Below, in pieces: positions 63,494 through 64,000 of a stretch of DNA of 64,000 nucleotides. The position numbers were made by a program, and so were the translations under genes. Every line of letters starts with the position of its first letter. The first letter of the stretch is position 1. Source of the DNA: Butyrivibrio sp. CB08 (GTDB lineage: Bacteria > Bacillota > Clostridia > Lachnospirales > Lachnospiraceae); contig NZ_RAIR01000001.1 of NCBI RefSeq assembly GCF_003625485.1, positions 186,001 through 250,000 on the forward strand, in the 5' to 3' direction. The notes below the pieces were generated by a model. That model searched no databases, was not told the origin of the DNA, and saw only the letters and a program-made list of their open reading frames with translations.

Positions 63494-64000
63494 ATGGGAT
63501 CGGGTAATAGAGAGAAAGTTCAGTATAGCAAACGTATCCGATATTTGCGCAGGCTTATACTTACCAGTGTGGCAGCAGCCTGTCTTATCCCAATATGTAT
63601 ATGTGTTATTCTTGCTGTCAGATATGACAGACTGAATTCCAAATATGAGCAGGCCAGGGCGGACCTTGACTGGTACAGAGGACGCTATGGCAGTGAGAAG
63701 GATATTCTTACTTCTGAGGAAAACATGCAGGAGGCAGACAGCTCTTTTGCCACAGATGGCGCCACTGTAGTCTTTGAGACCATGGATGTGGACTACGCCA
63801 CTGTTGAGGTGAGCGGTGCTCAGAATCCTGAAGATATTGAGGGAACAAGGTACGTGTACCTGACCTTTGATGATGGCCCCAGCATATACACAGACGAGAT
63901 ATTGGACATTTTGGCAGAGTATGATGTGAAGGCCACATTTTTTGTGTGTGGCAAGCCAGATGCCAAGTATACAGATATGTACAAGCGGATTGTAGATGAG
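63494..64000 (+). CDS. Polysaccharide deacetylase (NodB family), 3' end outside the window
   Basis: 169 residues are visible with no stop before the right edge. A basic cytoplasmic N-terminus is followed by one membrane helix (about 24-46, LTSVAAACLIPICICVIL), a charged helical stretch that may be a coiled coil, then the start of a NodB domain: YLTFDDGPS with the metal Asp pair near residue 120 and VKATFFVCGK. It probably removes acetyl groups from peptidoglycan or another surface glycan outside the cell. Only the start of the catalytic domain can be judged. Confidence 0.88.
   Translation, partial: MGSGNREKVQYSKRIRYLRRLILTSVAAACLIPICICVILAVRYDRLNSKYEQARADLDWYRGRYGSEKDILTSEENMQEADSSFATDGATVVFETMDVDYATVEVSGAQNPEDIEGTRYVYLTFDDGPSIYTDEILDILAEYDVKATFFVCGKPDAKYTDMYKRIVDE

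Overview
The window is ordinary chromosome from a low-to-mid GC Gram-positive bacterium, most likely a rumen or gut member of the Lachnospiraceae close to Butyrivibrio or Pseudobutyrivibrio. This placement is an inference. It rests on the GC content, strong AGGAGG-type ribosome sites, the gene set (intracellular GH9 cellodextrinase of about the length of the known Butyrivibrio enzyme, GH43/GH2 hemicellulose genes, uronate catabolism, DUF4317, DUF4860-like pilin operon, EFR1 ferredoxin, Mbeg1-like hydrolase) and many rho-independent terminators. I saw no insertion sequence, integrase, tRNA, rRNA or CRISPR array.

Layout. 1-7.4 kb: a hemicellulose locus with GH43 (cut by the left edge), an ArsR-type regulator, a sugar ABC transporter (binding protein and two permeases) and a GH2 enzyme. 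Three perfect TTACAT-N5-ATGTAA palindromes surround the transporter promoter. 7.4-9.6 kb: glutamate dehydrogenase with a possible attenuator leader, four 39-base inverted-repeat elements, and a 52-residue gene. 9.7-13.2 kb: CotH/DUF4956/VTC operon. 13.3-19.0 kb: complete fructose PTS operon fruR-fruK-fruA-ptsH-ptsI. 19.3-21.1 kb: CheC-like phosphatase and DUF4317. 21.2-26.5 kb: heterodimeric ABC exporter and an Mbeg1-like membrane hydrolase. 26.6-31.8 kb: CheY and a pilin/type II secretion-like operon with a transglutaminase lipoprotein and a degenerate GGDEF protein. 31.9-36.1 kb: PHP phosphatase and the glycolytic genes gap, pgk and tpi. 36.1-40.2 kb: a 7TM sensor fragment, a GT4 glycosyltransferase and a GH13 alpha-glucosidase.

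40.3-44.1 kb is the most unusual part. A structured leader precedes a small XRE regulator, followed by a soluble VirD4/TraG-like ATPase whose gene overlaps that of a ClpP-type protease. None of the other parts of a conjugation system are present. Next to it is a separately transcribed CARF protein of the DUF1887/Card1 type with no CRISPR locus in the window. 44.2-48.8 kb: a lipoprotein and the uronate operon kduI-kduD-kdgA(VOC fusion)-kdgK. 48.9-51.4 kb: a diguanylate cyclase/HD-GYP pair whose HD-GYP member carries an extracellular CBM2-like domain. 51.4-64 kb: a beta-lactamase-fold hydrolase, an RNA uracil methyltransferase, a tiny double-glycine leader peptide gene, a MATE/MarR operon and an EFR1 flavodoxin-ferredoxin gene that share an operator, an alpha/beta hydrolase, a GNAT, the GH9 cellodextrinase with a ribosome-site hairpin, an aspartate aminotransferase, a CinA-like amidase and the start of a polysaccharide deacetylase.

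Taken together, the window describes a fermentative plant-polysaccharide degrader. Oligosaccharides and uronates are imported and cleaved inside the cell, fed into glycolysis and the KDG route, with nitrogen assimilation by glutamate dehydrogenase and c-di-GMP signalling possibly linked to cellulose contact.
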